A stretch of 64,000 bases of DNA from Lactuca virosa (taxonomy: Eukaryota > Streptophyta > Magnoliopsida > Asterales > Asteraceae), in assembly GCA_928212115.1 (NCBI GenBank), contig CAKMRJ010003334.1:34025027-34089026 (forward strand). Reading direction: 5' to 3'. The position numbers and the translations under genes were made by a program. Positions 53,695-64,000 of the stretch are shown here, in pieces (the stretch's first letter is position 1; the number at the start of each line of letters is the position of its first letter). Below the pieces are notes generated by a model, which worked only from the letters and a program-made list of their open reading frames with translations, made no database searches and had not been told where the DNA came from.

Positions 53695-55023
53695 TCAGAC
53701 TTCGCCCTCAAAGTCAGCCTCAGAAAATAGCTCAAGGTAGTGATCGCGCATCTCAGTCTTGGGCTCCCAAGTCCACTCTGAGCCTTTCCGGTGTTGCCAC
53801 TGAACTTTGACCAAGTTCACTACTTTGTTCCTCAAGGTCTTCACTCTCCTATCTAGAATCTCCACTGGCTTCTCGATGTAATTCATACAATCATTGACCT
53901 GAATATCCTCCAAAGGAACCACAACTTTCTCATCAGCTATACACTTCCTCAACTGGGAAACATAGAATCTGATTCAACTCCTCAGGTAGTTCCAGGCGGT
54001 AAGCCACCTTGCCCACCCGGGCCAACACTCTGAAAGGGACAATAAACCTGGGGCCCTGTTTGCCCCGCTTCCTGAAGCGAATAACACCCTTCTAAGGTGA
54101 TACCTTTAGGAGCACCAAATCTCCAACTTGAAACTCTAGCTCAGAGCTTCGTTGGTCCGCATAACTCTTTTGGCGACGTTGGGTCATCATCAATCTCTTT
54201 CTGACTTGTTGGTTGAGCTCGGTCGTCTTGAGCACTTTCTTAGTGCTCCTCATAACCCTCTGACCAACCTTGCCCCAACAAATAGGAGTCAAACACCTTC
54301 TTCCATACAGAAGCTCAACGGAAGGCATATCAATGCTGGCATGATGGTTGTTTTTATAAGAAAACTCAGCCAATGGAAGATAGGAGTCACAGCTCCCACC
54401 AAAATCAATGATGCAGGTGCGCAACATATCCTCAAACGTTTGAATAGTCCGCTCGCTCTTCCCTTCGGTCTGTGGATGATAGGTGGTACTGAAATGCAAT
54501 CGGGTGCCCAACTCTTTGTGAAACCTCTACCAAAATCTGGAAGTAAAACGAACATCCCAATCTGACACAATAGAAGTCGGCACCCCATGCCGAGCCACCA
54601 CCTCTCGAACATAAATCTCAACTACTTTCTCCGCAGAAGAGCTCTCACTTATGGCTAAGAAGTGAGCACTCTTCGCAAACGATCAACTATCACCCATATA
54701 GCATCGAAACCCCTTGCAGTCTTGGGAAATTTTGTGATGAAATCCATACTGATCTTCTCCTACTTCCATAGTGGAACCTCCAAAGGCTGCAGTTTTCCGT
54801 GAGAGTGTTGGTGCTCGACCTTGACCTTTCGGCAAGTCAAACATCGCTCTACAAACGAGGCCACGCCCCTCTTCATACAAGGCCACCAATAACTATACTT
54901 CTGGTCAAGGTACATCTTGGTAGCCCCCAGATGAATGGATAATTTCGACTTGTGGGCCTCCTCCATAAATACGCGTCGAGCCCCACCAACATATGGCACC
55001 CAAACCCGCCTGTGAAGAGTCAA
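53695..55023 (-). pseudogene. Gypsy D integrase with chromodomain-like tail
   Basis: Right to left: the zinc-binding start (HLGATKMYLDQKYSYWWPCM and CLTCRKVKVEHQ, 55023-54760); the core with FHYHPQTEGKSER-type text (STTYHPQTEGKSERTIQTFE, 54511-54420) and PLAEFSYKNNHHASI; then RRQKSYADQR and FQVGDLVLLKVSP; finally 53952-53695 with VPLEDIQVND, EKPVEILDRRVKTLRNKVV and VKVQWQHRKGSEWTWEPKTE, a chromodomain-like end. Frameshifts separate these blocks. The tail resembles Tekay/CRM-type chromoviruses. Confidence 0.88.
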
Positions 55024-55094
55024 AAGCCCCCTGCTGTCGATATCAAAGGCTGAAATCTGACCGATCGCCCGCTCACTTTTCCGATTTTCTTCCT

Positions 55095-56400
55095 TTATGG
55101 CCTCTGACTACGCTTCTTTGATCGTTTCCAGAATTGGGTCATCACAATCATCCTCATACACATATGATGAATCGGGGTACTGACCGCCCTCCGGCTCAAG
55201 GCGTCAGCCACCACATTAGCCTTTCCTGGGTGATACAGAATTTCACAAACATAATCTTTCACCACATCCAGCCACCTCCTCTTCCTCATGTTCAGGTTAG
55301 GCCGATCCATAAGATATCTCAGGCTCTTATGGTCCATGTAGATGGTACATCGAACTCCATAAAGATAGTGGCACCAAATCTTGATCGCAAAAACCAACGC
55401 CCCCAATTACAAATCATGGGTGGTATACTTCGCTTCATGAAGCTTCTGCTTCCTCGAAGTGTATGCAATAACATTCCCTATCTGCATCAACATAGCACCC
55501 AAACCTGAAATGGATGCATCGTAGTAGATCACAAAATCCTCAACTCCCTCAGGGAGGGCAAGTAATGGTGCCTCACATAGTCTCTGGCGAAGAGTCTCGA
55601 ATGATGCCTGCTGCTCAGGCCCCAAACTGAACACAACATCCTTCCTCGTCAACTTAGTGAGAGGAACAACAATCTTGGAGAAGTCCCAAATGAATCGTCG
55701 ATCATATCCCGCCAAACCGAGGAAGTTGCAAATCTCAGATGGAGACTTCGACACTTCCCACTACATCACCACCTCTATCTTGGCTGGGTCAACCAAGATA
55801 CCATTCTGGTTGACGAGGTGTCCCAAAAGCTGAACCTCGCGCAACCAGAAATCACACTTGGAACTTGGCATATAACCTCTCCACCCTCAAAACTCCGATA
55901 ATCTCGCGCAAATGCTCCTCATGCTGCTCTCTAGTCTTCGAATAGACCAGAATTTCATCGATGAAGACGATCACCGATCGATCCAACATGGGCCTACACA
56001 CCTGGTTCATGAGATTCATGAACGTCTTCGGTGCGTTGGTGAGTCCAAAAGGCATCACCACAAACTCGTAATGCCCATAACGAGTTCAGAAGGCCGTCTT
56101 TTGAATATACTCCTCTCGTACCCTCATCTGGTGGTAGCCAGACCACATATCGATCTTGGAAAACCAAGATGCCACCTGCAACTGATCGAAGAGATCATCA
56201 ATCCTCAGCAACGGATAACGGTTCTTCACTGACAGCTTGTCCAACTCCCGGTAATTAATACACATCTGATATGAACCATCATTCTTCTTGATAAAAAAGG
56301 ATCGGTGCTCCCCACTGAGAACTGCTCGGTAGAATAAACTCCTTTCCTAACAGCTCCTGAAGCTGAGAGGATAACTCCTGCATCTCAGGAGGTGCAAGAC
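55095..56400 (-). pseudogene. Gypsy D reverse transcriptase and RNase H
   Basis: RT: SVKNRYPLLRIDDLFDQLQ and SKIDMWSGYHQMRV (about 56230-56120); MPFGLTNAPKTFMNLMNQV and the active-site region FIDEILVYSKT (56061-55930; the family YVDD is here FIDE, so the second catalytic Asp is lost). Connection and RNase H: SEICNFLGLAGYDRRFIWDF (55750), FVIYYDASISGLGAML (55540) and VFAIKIWCHYLYG with IYMDHKSLRYL (55400-55320). Stops and frame changes separate the blocks. Non-functional. Confidence 0.88.
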
Positions 56401-56708
56401 GATACAGTTCCTTGGCAATTGGCGCCACACCATGGATCAGATCGATCTAGAACTGCACTTGCCTCTTAGGAGGCAAACCAGGTAATTCCTTTGGGAAAAC
56501 ATCAGGGAACTCATGCACAACAAAAACATCAGAAATAGAAACCGATCTCTTCTCATCAACTCAGGTATCCATAACAAATGCCAGATAACCCATACACCCA
56601 TGCTGTAAACTCTGCCACCCTGGCCACCGAACAAAAAGCTGATCCTGACCTAGTTCCCACGCCGTAAATGGTCAACACTCCCCTAATAGGATCTCGAAAC
56701 GTCACCAT

Positions 56709-57077
56709 CTATTGCTCACAGTTAAGCAGGGCCCCAAACCGGCTCAACAAATCCATACCCACGATAACACAAACATCTCCCATCGCAATAGGGATAAGAT
56801 CTATCGGATATCCAACACTAAAAATATCTAGCACACAATCCCGGTAGATGTCAGTAGTGAAGACCGAATGCTCATCAGGTATAGAGACTCTCAATGGTCT
56901 GCTCAAGGCCTCCCGCACAATACTAAAATCATGACAAAAAGATGATGACACAGAAGATCGACTCGCACCCGAGTCAAACAACACAAGTGCGGGTACAAAA
57001 TTCACAAGGAAAGTACCTAACATGAGCAATATCATAAGCAACATAGATAAATCAACATAAATAAATAAATAACACAT
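56709..57077 (-). pseudogene. Gypsy D protease, copy 1
   Basis: LVNFVPALVLFDSGASRSSV contains the DSGA catalytic motif of retropepsin-like gypsy proteases. IVGMDLLSRFGALLNCEQ at the end is the conserved flap-region/C-terminal block. It is broken from the following RT frame. Confidence 0.88.
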
Positions 57078-57272
57078 ACCAGAAATGACGTTTAGAGTTG
57101 CTCTAACCTCTTATGCTGTTAACTGAAATGCTTTCCCTCAAGCCCTCGGAGCCTCGGCCTTCCCCTACCGACCATCAGCAATACGCAGGGTCGCGGGGGT
57201 CAGAGCATGAACCGTCCTAGATGCAAGTTGAGGATACTCGACCCTCAAATGACCCGTCTGGTTGAAATTGAA

Positions 57273-57785
57273 TCAAACCTGAAATCCCTTGGGGCAATCC
57301 TTCGCCATATGCCCCTCCTTGCCACACAGATAAAAAATGGTCCCCGACCGACAGGGTCCCTCATGTCCCTTGCCGCACTTGTTGCAAGTGCGGCCAATCT
57401 GGCCTCCAACTCTTGAGTCAGCGGGCTTTGGCCGCTTAGTTTTCGGTTGCGACTGCACTGGCCTCCTATCTCTCACCTGAATCTCCCTCTCCTTTCTCAC
57501 CTGGGTCTCCAACTCGATCTCTCTCCTCCTGGCATTGGTCTGCAGCTCATCCAATATCTGACACGAGGTGTTCTCCACGAACTCACGAATATCCCTCCTC
57601 AGAATACTCAGGTACCGAGTCACACATGTGTACTCAGTCGACAAATGCTTAGGGCAAAACATGGCCCTCTTATGAAACATCCTGGTGATCTCAGTCACCG
57701 TCTCTGTCTTCTGCTTGAGAGACAAGAACTCCTGGGCCAAAATCTCTCTCAACCACTGGTACAAACTCATCTCTAAACATATCAT
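57273..57785 (-). pseudogene. Gypsy D Gag C-terminus, copy 1
   Basis: About 170 residues: a helical end of the capsid region (FLSLKQKTETVTEITRMFHK), a basic linker (KTKRPKPADSR) and a double zinc knuckle region CNKCGKGHEGPC with FYLCGKEGHMAKDC. The upstream part of Gag is replaced by the copia LTR junction. Confidence 0.85.
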
Positions 57786-58107
57786 TAAATCTCTCTCAGG
57801 TCACTACAGAACGCTATGCAAGAGTATAATAAGCTGTCATGAACTTCCACCAATCCTTCGCTCCCAAGCGAAGCAGATTCAGCGCAAAAGGAACCCTCGG
57901 ATTTGATGGGTTTTGAGCACTATAACACTCCTATGGTGCACATACAACCCTAGATGCTTTGGATCTAAGTTTTCTTTACATATACATGCAATATTGTTTT
58001 TCCAAAGCAGGGAGCCTAACTAGCATACAAATGTGATATATAAATCAAATAAACTAGTTAGAAGATTACCTCTTGTTGTAGCTTGTTGAATTTGGCCTTT
58101 CAAGAGC

Positions 58108-58356
58108 TTAGCACCTCAAGTGTGATGCCTCTAATAACTCCTGCATCTCAGGAGGTGCAAGACGATACGGTTCCTTGGCAATTGGCGCCACACCGGGGAT
58201 CAGATCGATCCAGAACTGCACTTGCCTCTTAGGAGGCAAACCAGGTAATTCCTTTGGGAAAACATCAGGGAACTCAAGCACAACAAAAACATCAGAAATA
58301 GAAACTGATATTGTCTCATCAACCCGGGTATCCACAATAAATGCCAGATAACCCAT
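58108..58356 (-). pseudogene. Chimeric junction ORF, copy 2
   Basis: 82 codons. The gypsy spacer/RT start (FPDVFPKELPGLPPKRQVQF and AKEPYRLAPPEMQELL) runs across the junction into LTR-derived residues (EASHLRC) and stops. This directly shows the gypsy/copia fusion at base level. Copy 3 has the identical frame at 59871-60119. Confidence 0.85.
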
Positions 58357-58840
58357 ACACCCATGCTGTAAACTCTGCCACCCTGGCCGCCGAACAAAAA
58401 GCTGATCCTGACCTAGTTCCCACGCCGTAAATGGTCAACACTCCCCCAATAGGATCTCGAAACGTCACCATTTGTTGCTCACAGTTAATCAAGGCCCCAA
58501 AACGGCTCAACAAATCCATACCCACAATAACACAAACATCTCCCATCGCAATAGGGATAAGATCTATCAGATATCCAACACTAAAAATATCTAGCACACA
58601 ACCCCGGTAGATGTCAGTAGTGAAGACCGGATACTCATCAGGTATAGAGACTCTCAATGGTCTGCTCAAGGCCTCCCGCATAATACTAAAATCATGACAA
58701 AAAGATGATGACACAGAAGATCGACTCGCACCCGAGTCAAACAACACAAGTGCGGGTACAAAATTCACAAGGAAAGTACCTAACATGAGCAATATCATAA
58801 GCAACATAGATAAATCAACATAAATAAATAAAGAACACAT
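58319..58840 (-). pseudogene. Gypsy D protease, copy 2, with extended frame
   Basis: Same DSGA protease as copy 1, but open for 173 residues because the stop after NCEQ in copy 1 is absent; it continues QMVTFRDPIGGVLTIYGVGT. Nearly identical to copy 3. Confidence 0.88.
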
Positions 58841-59035
58841 ACCAGAAATGACGTTTAGAGTTTCTCTGGCCTCTTATGCTGTCAACTGAAATGCTTTCCC
58901 TCAAGCCCTCGGAGCCTCGGCCTTCCCCTACCGACCATCAGCAATACGCAGGGTCGCGGGGGTCAGAGCATGAACCGTCCTAGATGCAAGTTGAGGATAC
59001 TCGACCCTCAAATGACCCGTCTGGTTGAAATTGAA

Positions 59036-59548
59036 TCAAACCTGAAATCCCTTGGGGCAATCCTTCGCCATATGCCCCTCCTTGCCACACAGATAAAAAA
59101 TGGTCCCCGACCGACAGGGTCCCTCATGTCCCTTGCCGCACTTGTTGCAAGTGCGGCCAATCTGGCCTCCAGCTCTTGAGTCAGCGGGCTTTGGCCGCTT
59201 AGTTTTCGGTTGCGACTGCACTGGCCTCCTATCTCTCACCTGAATCTCCCTCTCCTTTCTCACCTGGGTCTCCAGCTCGATCTCTCTCCTCCTGGCATTG
59301 GTCTGCAGCTCATCCAATATCTGACACGAGGTGTTCTCCACGAACTCACGAATATCCCTCCTCAGAATACTCAGGTACCGAGTCACACATGTGTACTCAG
59401 TCGACAAATGCTTAGGGCAAAACATGGCCCTCTTATGAAACATCCTGGTGATCTCAGTCACCGTCTCTGTCTTCTGCTTGAGAGACAAGAACTCCTGGGC
59501 CAAAATCTCTCTCAACCACTGGTACAAACTTATCTCTAAACATATCAT
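59036..59548 (-). pseudogene. Gypsy D Gag C-terminus, copy 2
   Basis: Same 170-residue piece as copy 1 with two noted residue changes (MICLEI for MICLEM; DSRAGG for DSRVGG). Zinc knuckles intact. Confidence 0.85.
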
Positions 59549-60081
59549 TAAATCTCTCTCAGGTCACTACAGAACGCTATGCAAGAGTATAATAAGCTGT
59601 CATGAACTTCCACCAATCCTTCGCTCCCAAGCGAAGCAGATTCAGCGCAAAAGGAACCCTCAGATTTGATGGGTTTTGAGCACTATAACACTCCTATGGT
59701 GCACATACAACCCTAGATGCTTTGGATCTAAGTTTTCTTTACATATACATGCAATATTGTTTTTCCAAAGCAGGGAGCCTAACTAGCATACAAATGTGAT
59801 ATATAAATCAAATAAACTAGTTAGAAGATTACCTCTTGTTGTAGCTTGTTGAATTTGGCCTTTCAAGAGCTTAGCACCTCAAGTGTGATGCCTCTAATAA
59901 CTCCTGCATCTCAGGAGGTGCAAGACGATACGGTTCCTTGGCAATTGGCGCCACACCGGGGATCAGATCGATCCAGAACTGCACTTGCCTCTTAGGAGGC
60001 AAACCAGGTAATTCCTTTGGGAAAACATCAGGGAACTCAAGCACAACAAAAACATCAGAAATAGAAACTGATATTGTCTCA

Positions 60082-60603
60082 TCAACCCGGGTATCCACAA
60101 TAAATGCCAGATAACCCATACACCCATGCTGTAAACTCTGCCACCCTGGCCGCCGAACAAAAAGCTGATCCTGACCTAGTTCCCACGCCGTAAATGGTCA
60201 ACACTCCCCCAATAGGATCTCGAAACGTCACCATTTGTTGCTCACAGTTAATCAAGGCCCCAAAACGGCTCAACAAATCCATACCCACGATAACACAAAC
60301 ATCTCCCATCGCAATAGGGATAAGATCTATCAGATATCCAACACTAAAAATATCTAGCACACAACCCCGGTAGATGTCAGTAGTGAAGACCGGATGCTCA
60401 TCAGGTATAGAGACTCTCAATGGTCTGCTCAAGGCCTCCCGCATAATACTAAAATCATGACAAAAAGATGATGACACAGAAGATCGACTCGCACCCGAGT
60501 CAAACAACACAAGTGCGGGTACAAAATTCACAAGGAAAGTACCTAACATGAGCAATATCATAAGCAACATAGATAAATCAACATAAATAAATAAAGAACA
60601 CAT
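60082..60603 (-). pseudogene. Gypsy D protease, copy 3
   Basis: 173 residues, differing from copy 2 at one residue that I can see (IPDEHPV against IPDEYPV). Confidence 0.88.
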
Positions 60604-60770
60604 ACCAGAAATGACGTTTAGAGTTTCTCTGGCCTCTTATGCTGTCAACTGAAATGCTTTCCCTCAAGCCCTCGGAGCCTCGGCCTTCCCCTACCGACCA
60701 TCAGCAATACGCAGGGTCGCGGGGGTCAGAGCATGAACCGTCCTAGATGCAAGTTGAGGATACTCGACCC

Positions 60771-61310
60771 TCAAATGACCCGTCTGGTTGAAATTGAACC
60801 AACCTGAAATCCCTTGGGGCAATCCTTCGCCATATGCCCCTCCTTTCCACACAGATAAAAAATGGTCCCCGACCGACAGGGTCCCTCATGTCCCTTGCTG
60901 CACTTGTTGCAAGTGCGGCCAATCTGGCCTCCAGCTCTTGAGTCAGCGGGCTTTGGCCGCTTAGTTTTCGGCTGCGACTGCACTGGCCTCCTATCTCTCA
61001 CCTGAATCTCCCTCTCCTTTCTCACCCGGGTCTCCAGCTCGATCTCTCTCCTTCTGGCATTGGTCTGCAGCTCATCCAATATCCGACACGAGGTGTTCTC
61101 CACGAACTCATGAATATCCCTCTTCAGAATACTCAGGTACCGAGTCACACATGCGTACTCAGTCGACAAATGCTTAGGGCAAAACATGGCCCTCTTATGA
61201 AACATCCTGGTGATCTCAGTCACCGTCTCTGTCTTCTGCTTGAGAGACAAGAACTCCTGGGCCAAAATCTCTCTCAACCACTGGTATAAACTCATCTCTA
61301 AACATATCAT
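60771..61310 (-). pseudogene. Gypsy D Gag C-terminus, copy 3
   Basis: 179 codons. More diverged than copies 1 and 2 (YACVTRYLSILKRDIHEF; CRILDE; LETRVRKE; CNKCSKGHEGPC, with Gly to Ser in the first knuckle). It reads on past GFQV because of an indel near 60800. Confidence 0.85.
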
Positions 61311-61428
61311 TAAATCTCTCTCAGGTCACTACAGAACGCTATGCAAGAGTATAATCAGCTGTCATGAACTTCCACCAATCCTTCGCTCCCAAGCGAAGCA
61401 GATTCAGCGCAAAAGGAACCCTCAGATT

Positions 61429-62198
61429 TGATGGGTTTTGAGCACTATAACACTCATATGGTGCACATACAACCCTAGATGCTTTGGATCTAAGTTTTCT
61501 TTACATATACATGCAATATTGTTTTTCCAAAGCATGGAGCCTAACTAGCATACAAATGTGATATATAAATCAAATAAACTAGTTAGAAGATTACCTCTTG
61601 TTGTAGCTTGTTGAATTTGGCCTTTCAAGAGCTTAGCACCTCAACTGTGATGCCTCTAATAAGTCACAAACACCACCAACAATTGGAGGACTTGAGAGAG
61701 AGGTTCGAAACCACTAAAATCGGCTCTATGAACTCTAAGAACACAAGGGTAATCGATTCTAGGCCATGGGGTCATATATATATATAGTGTAGGAATCCAA
61801 GAGTCATGGGTAAACCCTAATCCATACACTTGGGTTATGGTCCATATTTCATGTGGACTAACTCTTCATGGAAACTTACATAAACTTAGCCCATCATGGA
61901 TCAATAGCCCAAACCATATATATATATCATTGATTTACATAATCAGTCCCCGTTAATTTAATTAGTCTCTTTTGATCACTAAATTAGTTCCAAATTAATT
62001 CTTGATCAATACTAATTAAATAACATGATTTCATATTAATATATTATACTTGTAATATATTAATAAATCATAAATAACCTCTTTCTCAAATGTCCATCCT
62101 ATCAGATTGTTCTAGTGAAGGCAACTCAAAAGGACCATGCTACTCTCAGGTCAAGTACATACCAGTTATAGTTATGGGCTTAGACACCTAATCCAACA
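61429..62198 (-). repeat. 3' LTR of copia C
   Basis: 770 bp. On its own strand it starts TGTTGGATTAGGTGTC and ends CTCAAAACCCATCA. The last 230 bases (61429-61658) are the part that was carried into tandem units 1 and 2. AGATT (61424-61428) would be the target site. Confidence 0.88.
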
Positions 62199-62209
62199 GT
62201 ATCCCACTT

Positions 62210-63125
62210 GGATAAGTCTAATAACTATAACTGCAAGTATGACTCAAAACCCGACTAGCAATCGCAGCTCCTAAAAACCGCTGATGAACTCTGACGCGTC
62301 CTTTAGATAAGGGATCATATAATCCTCTGTTCTTCAAGATATCAGCCGGACAAATACATGGAACAATGTCATACTTATTGTCCAGCAGTTTGTTTCCCGA
62401 TTTCCGATTTGTTTGACATAGAACTTAATTGAACACATCAATTAAGTCCTGACCGGGACCGACACATAAGTCAAGACAAAATCGTCGAGGGGCCCAAGAG
62501 ATCGCTTTTAATCCTCCAAGAATTAAAAGGAACAAATAAACTTCGACATTATATGCTTGTACTAACTATTCGTTAAATCATACACAACAGTACGTTTTAT
62601 AACACCAAGTTACTGATGCGTTTTCACACGATCAATGTACAACCAACTCATAGTCAACAACTCATATATCTCGGTTTGAAGAATTATATGATATTATCGT
62701 CTCACAATTACTCGTGATAAATTCCATGAAGTGATTCATGTGAGCGTGGGTTTATTCCAATACTCAGGCCTTATGAGCACTCATGAATGTTGTAGCAATC
62801 TTTTGCTATGTCTAAACACTTCAGACAATCTACAAGCCAAATTCATGACAGTCTTGCCTCAATACCTACTTCCAAAGTATGATCGACTGTGGATAGTTTG
62901 AATAATTTAATTATTCTGGAAGTCAAAACATGAAAAATGAAACAATAGTAAACAATTGACACAAGATAGTAACTTTAATTATAACTAAATCACTTTTTAT
63001 TTAATCATCAAATGTCAATTACATTTTATCTATTACAAGTTTCTGAACAGCTATCTAATCATTGAAACTAATATCGTCCTTCAGCCCAATGCTCCTCGCA
63101 TGCTGCAAGTGCTTAACCCTACTCA
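62210..63125 (-). other. Copia C noncoding 3' internal region
   Basis: Homologous to the copia A tail (43441-44306), with phrases such as GATCGTGTGAAAACGCATCAG on its own strand. No coding seen except the very end of RNase H at about 63130-63060, which reads PLTKGLSRVKHLQHA-like text with a break. Confidence 0.65.
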
Positions 63126-63156
63126 GTCCCTTCGTAAGGGGATCTGTTGGGTTCTC

Positions 63157-64000
63157 CTATGACAATACCCTTTTTACCATGAGGAGTCCTTCTTCCACAT
63201 GATGTCTTATGAAGTGATCATTTCTGTCGATGTGCCTGGATCTACCATGATCCCTTGGGTCCTTGGTTAAGGCGACCGCAACCTCATTGTCATAGAAAAT
63301 CTCCATAGGCTCCTTTACAGCTGATACAACTCCAAGGTCTCCGATGAAGTTCTTCAGCCATATCGCCTCCTTCGACGCTTCGCTTGCTGCTATGTACTCT
63401 TCTTCACACGTTGAATCAGCTACAATCTCATGTTTGGAACTTTTCCAAGTTACTGCTCCTCCAATCAGGGTAAAAACCCAACCCGACCGAGAGCGGAAGT
63501 TATCTCTGTCGGTCTGAAAGCTGGCGTCACTATACCCTGTCACTCTCAAGTCATCGCTCCCACCGAGGGTAAGGACCCAGTCCTTAGTCATTCGCATGTA
63601 CTTGAGAATGTTCTTAACCGCAGTCCAGTGAGCTTTACCAGGATTCCCTTGATATCTGCTGACCATGCTCAAAGCAAAGGCCACATCAGGGCGAGTACAA
63701 GTCATATCATAGATGATCGAGCCAACCGCGGAAGCATATGGTACTCGACTCATCTCTGCTATCTCAGCCTCTGTACTCGGACTCTGAGTCTTACTCAGTT
63801 TGGTATTGCTTTGGATGGGTAAGTCACCTTTCTTGGAATTCTCCATGTTGAACCTTTTCAACACCTTGTCCAAGTAGGTACTCTGACTAAGTCCAATTAG
63901 TATTTTACCCCTGTTTCTCAATATCTTTATCCCTAGGATGTAAGCAGCTTCTCCAAGGTCCTTCATAGCGAAACACTTCCCAAGCCAGGACTTAAACTCC
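63157..64000 (-). pseudogene. Copia C RT end and RNase H
   Basis: From the right edge: SWLGKCFAMKDLGEAAYILG, then STYLDKVLKRFNMENSKKGD, RPDVAFALSMVSRYQGNPGK, RNase H with GYSDASFQTDRDNFRSRSGW, ADSTCEEEYIAASEASKEAI, EPMEIFYDNEVAVALTKDPR and HHVEEGLLMVKRVLS, then a stop at 63157 where the family continues with a conserved NP.DPLTKGLSR end. Some key positions differ from copia A (FYDNEVA for FCDNEGA). RT upstream is beyond the window, so overall integrity is unknown. Confidence 0.9.

Larger units (their letters stand above)
56371..58133 (-). repeat. Tandem unit 1 of gypsy-copia chimera (1763 bp)
   Basis: It runs from ATAACTCCTGCATC in the gypsy RT/protease spacer, through protease (57077-56709) and the end of gag (57785-57273), into 226 bases of copia LTR (57908-58133, beginning TGATGGGTTTTGAGC on the plus strand). 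In this copy the left end is still continuous with the rest of pol. It differs from units 2 and 3 at about 20 sites in the protease half but is close to unit 2 in the gag half. Confidence 0.92.
58134..59896 (-). repeat. Tandem unit 2 (hybrid middle copy)
   Basis: The same 1763-bp content, bounded on both sides by the chimeric junction CTCTAATAACTCC. Left of about 58880 it matches unit 3 almost perfectly (two differences noted, near 58528 and 58632). Right of about 59033 it matches unit 1 at nearly all informative sites. Confidence 0.92.
51978..61428 (-). mobile_element. Gypsy D: Ty3-gypsy element with internal tandem triplication
   Basis: Minus-strand element. Its 3' LTR is 51978-53677, with pol (53695 to about 56640), protease (about 56709-57077) and gag (57273 onward) to the right. 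Gag is interrupted by copia C at 61429. The protease/gag segment, joined to a piece of copia C LTR, is present three times (56371-61662). The 5' LTR and gag start are beyond the window. Coding frames are broken many times. Confidence 0.88.
59897..61662 (-). repeat. Tandem unit 3
   Basis: Same content. On its right side the copia LTR is not cut at ATAA but continues as the full LTR of copia C (CTCTAATAAGTCAC), so this copy holds the original gypsy/copia C boundary at 61428/61429. One base shorter than the others. Confidence 0.92.
61429..64000 (-). mobile_element. Copia C: Ty1-copia element, 3' part (continues right)
   Basis: Minus strand: LTR 62198 to 61429, polypurine tract (62209-62199, CAAGTGGGATAC on the minus strand), noncoding tail, then RNase H and RT running out of the window. 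It is inserted in the gag of gypsy D. It belongs to a family related to copia A (similar LTR ends, tail and protein). Confidence 0.9.

Noticed and set aside
54152..54565. 137-codon plus-strand frame opposite the gypsy D integrase (also 55134-55508, 55912-56232, 57447-57776 and its copies)
   Set aside because: Antisense shadows of recognisable pol and gag; the copies are repeated only because the underlying segment is triplicated.
63430..63822. 130-codon plus-strand frame
   Set aside because: Antisense to the RNase H of copia C.

Overview
This window looks like nuclear DNA from a eudicot plant. It is AT-rich and intron-containing, it is dominated by LTR retrotransposons and DNA transposons, and there are only two convincing intact host genes. 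The LTR style (arrays of ACTCGGCGAGT-like and TACGCGGGGCGTAC-like palindromes) reminds me of Asteraceae, possibly a lettuce relative. That placement is from memory and is not proven by the window.

Layout, left to right. 1-5756: right part of a decayed, internally deleted Ty3-gypsy element (gypsy A, + strand) with its 3' LTR. It sits in the gag of a second gypsy element (gypsy B, - strand, 5757-9565), whose 5' LTR holds a small Mutator-type MITE with a perfect 9-bp target duplication. 9812-11473: a TA-rich element with terminal inverted repeats and an unusual array of 26-bp palindromic units. 12080-14164: a complete non-autonomous Helitron. About 14353-25239: a mosaic that I interpret as one large minus-strand Helitron carrying gene fragments. 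These include a nucleobase-ascorbate transporter (NAT) fragment, a TPX2 fragment, possible EF-hand codons and at least two unrecognised fragments. The mosaic was later hit by Harbinger and hAT elements, including an almost intact PIF/Harbinger transposase.

26083-27229 is a short LRR-less, TMKL1-like receptor pseudokinase gene with two exons. 29489-31244 is a seven-exon RhoGAP-domain gene. I reconstructed both by hand from splice sites, and both keep open reading frames across all exons.

33342-34144 is a hAT-type MITE. 35460-46944 is a third gypsy element (gypsy C, - strand, same family as gypsy B). Its LTR is split by a complete Ty1-copia element (copia A, 37222-45099, 5-bp TSD TACAT, LTRs about 98.5% identical). 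Gypsy C itself lies against the truncated tail of an older copia (copia B, 46945 to about 48830). 48830-51977 is mostly unassigned. 51978-61428 is a fourth gypsy element (gypsy D, - strand), and 61429-64000 is a third copia (copia C, - strand) inserted in the gag of gypsy D.

The most unusual structure is at 56371-61662. A 1763-bp segment made of gypsy protease/gag fused to 230 bp of copia LTR is present three times in tandem. The middle copy is a clean hybrid: its left part matches copy 3 and its right part matches copy 1. This records an unequal crossover whose breakpoint can be placed within about 150 bp. I saw no tRNA or rRNA genes, CRISPR array or prokaryotic-type system.
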